The notes under the pieces: model-generated
What the model saw: only the letters and a program-made list of their open reading frames with translations
Database searches by the model: none
What the model was told of the DNA's origin: nothing
In this document: piece by piece, positions 62,514-64,000 of the stretch
How the letters are laid out: each line of letters starts with the position of its first letter
Position numbering within the stretch: the first letter of the stretch is position 1
Made by a program: the position numbers and the translations under genes
NCBI GenBank assembly: GCA_947074145.1
Contig: CAMTOJ010000001.1
Location: forward strand, 62,001 to 126,000
Reading direction: 5' to 3'
Length of the DNA stretch: 64,000 nt
Origin: an uncultured Bacteroidales bacterium
GTDB taxonomy: Bacteria > Bacteroidota > Bacteroidia > Bacteroidales > JAUNSR01

Positions 62514-64000
62514 ATGACTGACAATATTGATAATAATCAGGAAAACAAAATCTCAGAGTTAAGCCCTTTCGAGATTAAAAATGAACTTATTTCATTAGCA
62601 AAAGAAAAATTTAAAAAATCAACTCTAACATATCTCAATGCCGGAAGAGGAAATCCCAATTGGATAGCAACAGAAGCAAGAGAGGCTTTTTTTACTTTAG
62701 GTCAGTTCGGGTTAAACGAATGTAGGCTCTCCTACAATTCTCAAGCCGGTATTGCAGGTATACCACATAAGAACGGTATAGCTTTGAGATTTGAAAAGTT
62801 CATAAAAGATAATCCTTCTCTTCCGGGAATAGATCTACTCAACAGAACTTATCAATATATGATCTCTAAACCCGATTGTGATGCGGACGAATTGGTTCAT
62901 GAATGGGCTGACGGAATTATGGGAGACCAATATCCAATCCCTGACCGAATTTTAAAGTATACAGAAATATTATCAAGAGAATATATTTCTAAAGAAATGT
63001 GTGGCGTTGATTATGATCCCTCTTTATTTGATCTGTTTGCAACAGAAGGAAGTACGGCAGGGATGTGCTATGTCTTTGATTCTCTTGCTAAAAACTTTAT
63101 ATTGAATCAAAATGATAGTGTAGCTCTCTTAGTTCCTGTTTTTGCGCCTTATTTGGAAATCCCTAAACTTGAATATTATAATTATAACATATTCTATATA
63201 TATGCTGATACTAAGGACAGCGATGGTTTGAGAACATGGCAATATGATCCGGCTGATATTGAAAAACTCAGAGATAATAAATATAAGGCTGTATATGTGA
63301 TCAATCCAAGCAATCCTCCAAGTTATGAAATGAACAGAGCTTGTGTAGATGCACTTGTTGATGTTGTTAAAAATTATAATAAGAATCTCATTATTATAAC
63401 AGACGATGTTTATGGTACTTATGTTCCGGGGTTCAGAAGTCTTATCTCTGATCTTCCATACAATACTATCTGTCTTTACTCATTCTCAAAGTATTTCGGG
63501 GCTACAGGCTGGCGAATAGCTTCTATTATGATGAGTAAGAAAAATATAATCGATGAAATGATCTTTAATCTTCCTACTGACAAAAAACAACGACTTCAAA
63601 AAAGGTATGAATCTATAACTATTGACTGTAATACATTAAAATTTATAGATCGTCTTGTTGCCGATAGTCGATTGGTTGCATTAAATCATACCGCAGGACT
63701 TTCTTTGCCACAGCAAATACAAATGAGCCTATTCTCTGCCTCATCTTTGCTTGACAAAAAAGATATTTATAGATCACAAATGATCCAAATAATCAAGGGT
63801 CGATTATTGAAATTATGGAATAATACTGGTTTTACTTTAAAACCTGATCCTTTACGAGCCGGATATTATTCTGAAATAGATCTTATTATCTGGGGACAAA
63901 AATTATATGGTCAAGATTTTGTTGACTATTTTACCAAAAATTATAATCCTCTTGATATAACCTTCCGATTGGCTCGTGAAACCGGACTTGTTGTACTTAA
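62514..64000 (+). CDS. asdA: Bifunctional aspartate transaminase/aspartate 4-decarboxylase (3' end outside the window)
   Basis: Own translation MTDNIDNNQENKISELSPFEIKNELISLAKEKFKKSTLTYLNAGRGNPNWIATEAREAFFTLGQFG...ATEGSTAGMCYVFDSL...YVINPSNPPS...TDDVYGTYVPGF...YSFSKYFGATGWRIA. Absent from the ORF track because it is open at the edge. Confidence 0.93.
   Translation, partial: MTDNIDNNQENKISELSPFEIKNELISLAKEKFKKSTLTYLNAGRGNPNWIATEAREAFFTLGQFGLNECRLSYNSQAGIAGIPHKNGIALRFEKFIKDNPSLPGIDLLNRTYQYMISKPDCDADELVHEWADGIMGDQYPIPDRILKYTEILSREYISKEMCGVDYDPSLFDLFATEGSTAGMCYVFDSLAKNFILNQNDSVALLVPVFAPYLEIPKLEYYNYNIFYIYADTKDSDGLRTWQYDPADIEKLRDNKYKAVYVINPSNPPSYEMNRACVDALVDVVKNYNKNLIIITDDVYGTYVPGFRSLISDLPYNTICLYSFSKYFGATGWRIASIMMSKKNIIDEMIFNLPTDKKQRLQKRYESITIDCNTLKFIDRLVADSRLVALNHTAGLSLPQQIQMSLFSASSLLDKKDIYRSQMIQIIKGRLLKLWNNTGFTLKPDPLRAGYYSEIDLIIWGQKLYGQDFVDYFTKNYNPLDITFRLARETGLVVL

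Overview
This AT-rich window looks like core chromosome from a Bacteroidales-type bacterium; the lineage is inferred from gene content, gene order and TAnnTTTG -7 promoter boxes. I saw no tRNA or rRNA genes, IS elements, phage genes or CRISPR arrays. The content is mostly housekeeping and metabolic: corA (truncated by the window start), a GH3 enzyme, a trpB-E-D-C-F-A operon without trpG, a cation antiporter / small exported protein / SulP / carbonic anhydrase cluster, a 2-oxoacid:ferredoxin oxidoreductase operon, serine palmitoyltransferase next to a lipid kinase, tpiA, folE, udk, recR, rnpB, a patatin-type outer-membrane protein, phoH, folC, a metal-type TonB receptor next to a His-rich protein, lysA-lysC, an FtsE-like ATPase with a long acidic tail, hisH-A-F-IE, a GH5 / VTC-domain / DUF4956 / DUF2490 / carbohydrate-binding cluster, rpsP, and asdA (truncated by the window end). 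The best non-annotated signals are: (1) a trp attenuator before trpB, with leader peptide MNNSINNLWWWRLQLLKS*, mutually exclusive RNA pairings that can be drawn by hand, and a 13-bp terminator with a U-tract; (2) a trp operon with no trpG at the trpE-trpD junction; (3) four tandem 22-bp units, each carrying the dyad CTAA-N6-TTAG, in the 9.73-10.26 kb intergenic region; (4) the five-gene VTC/DUF4956/GH5 surface-glycan locus; (5) a promoterless C-terminal remnant of a secreted protein at 60.5-61.5 kb.
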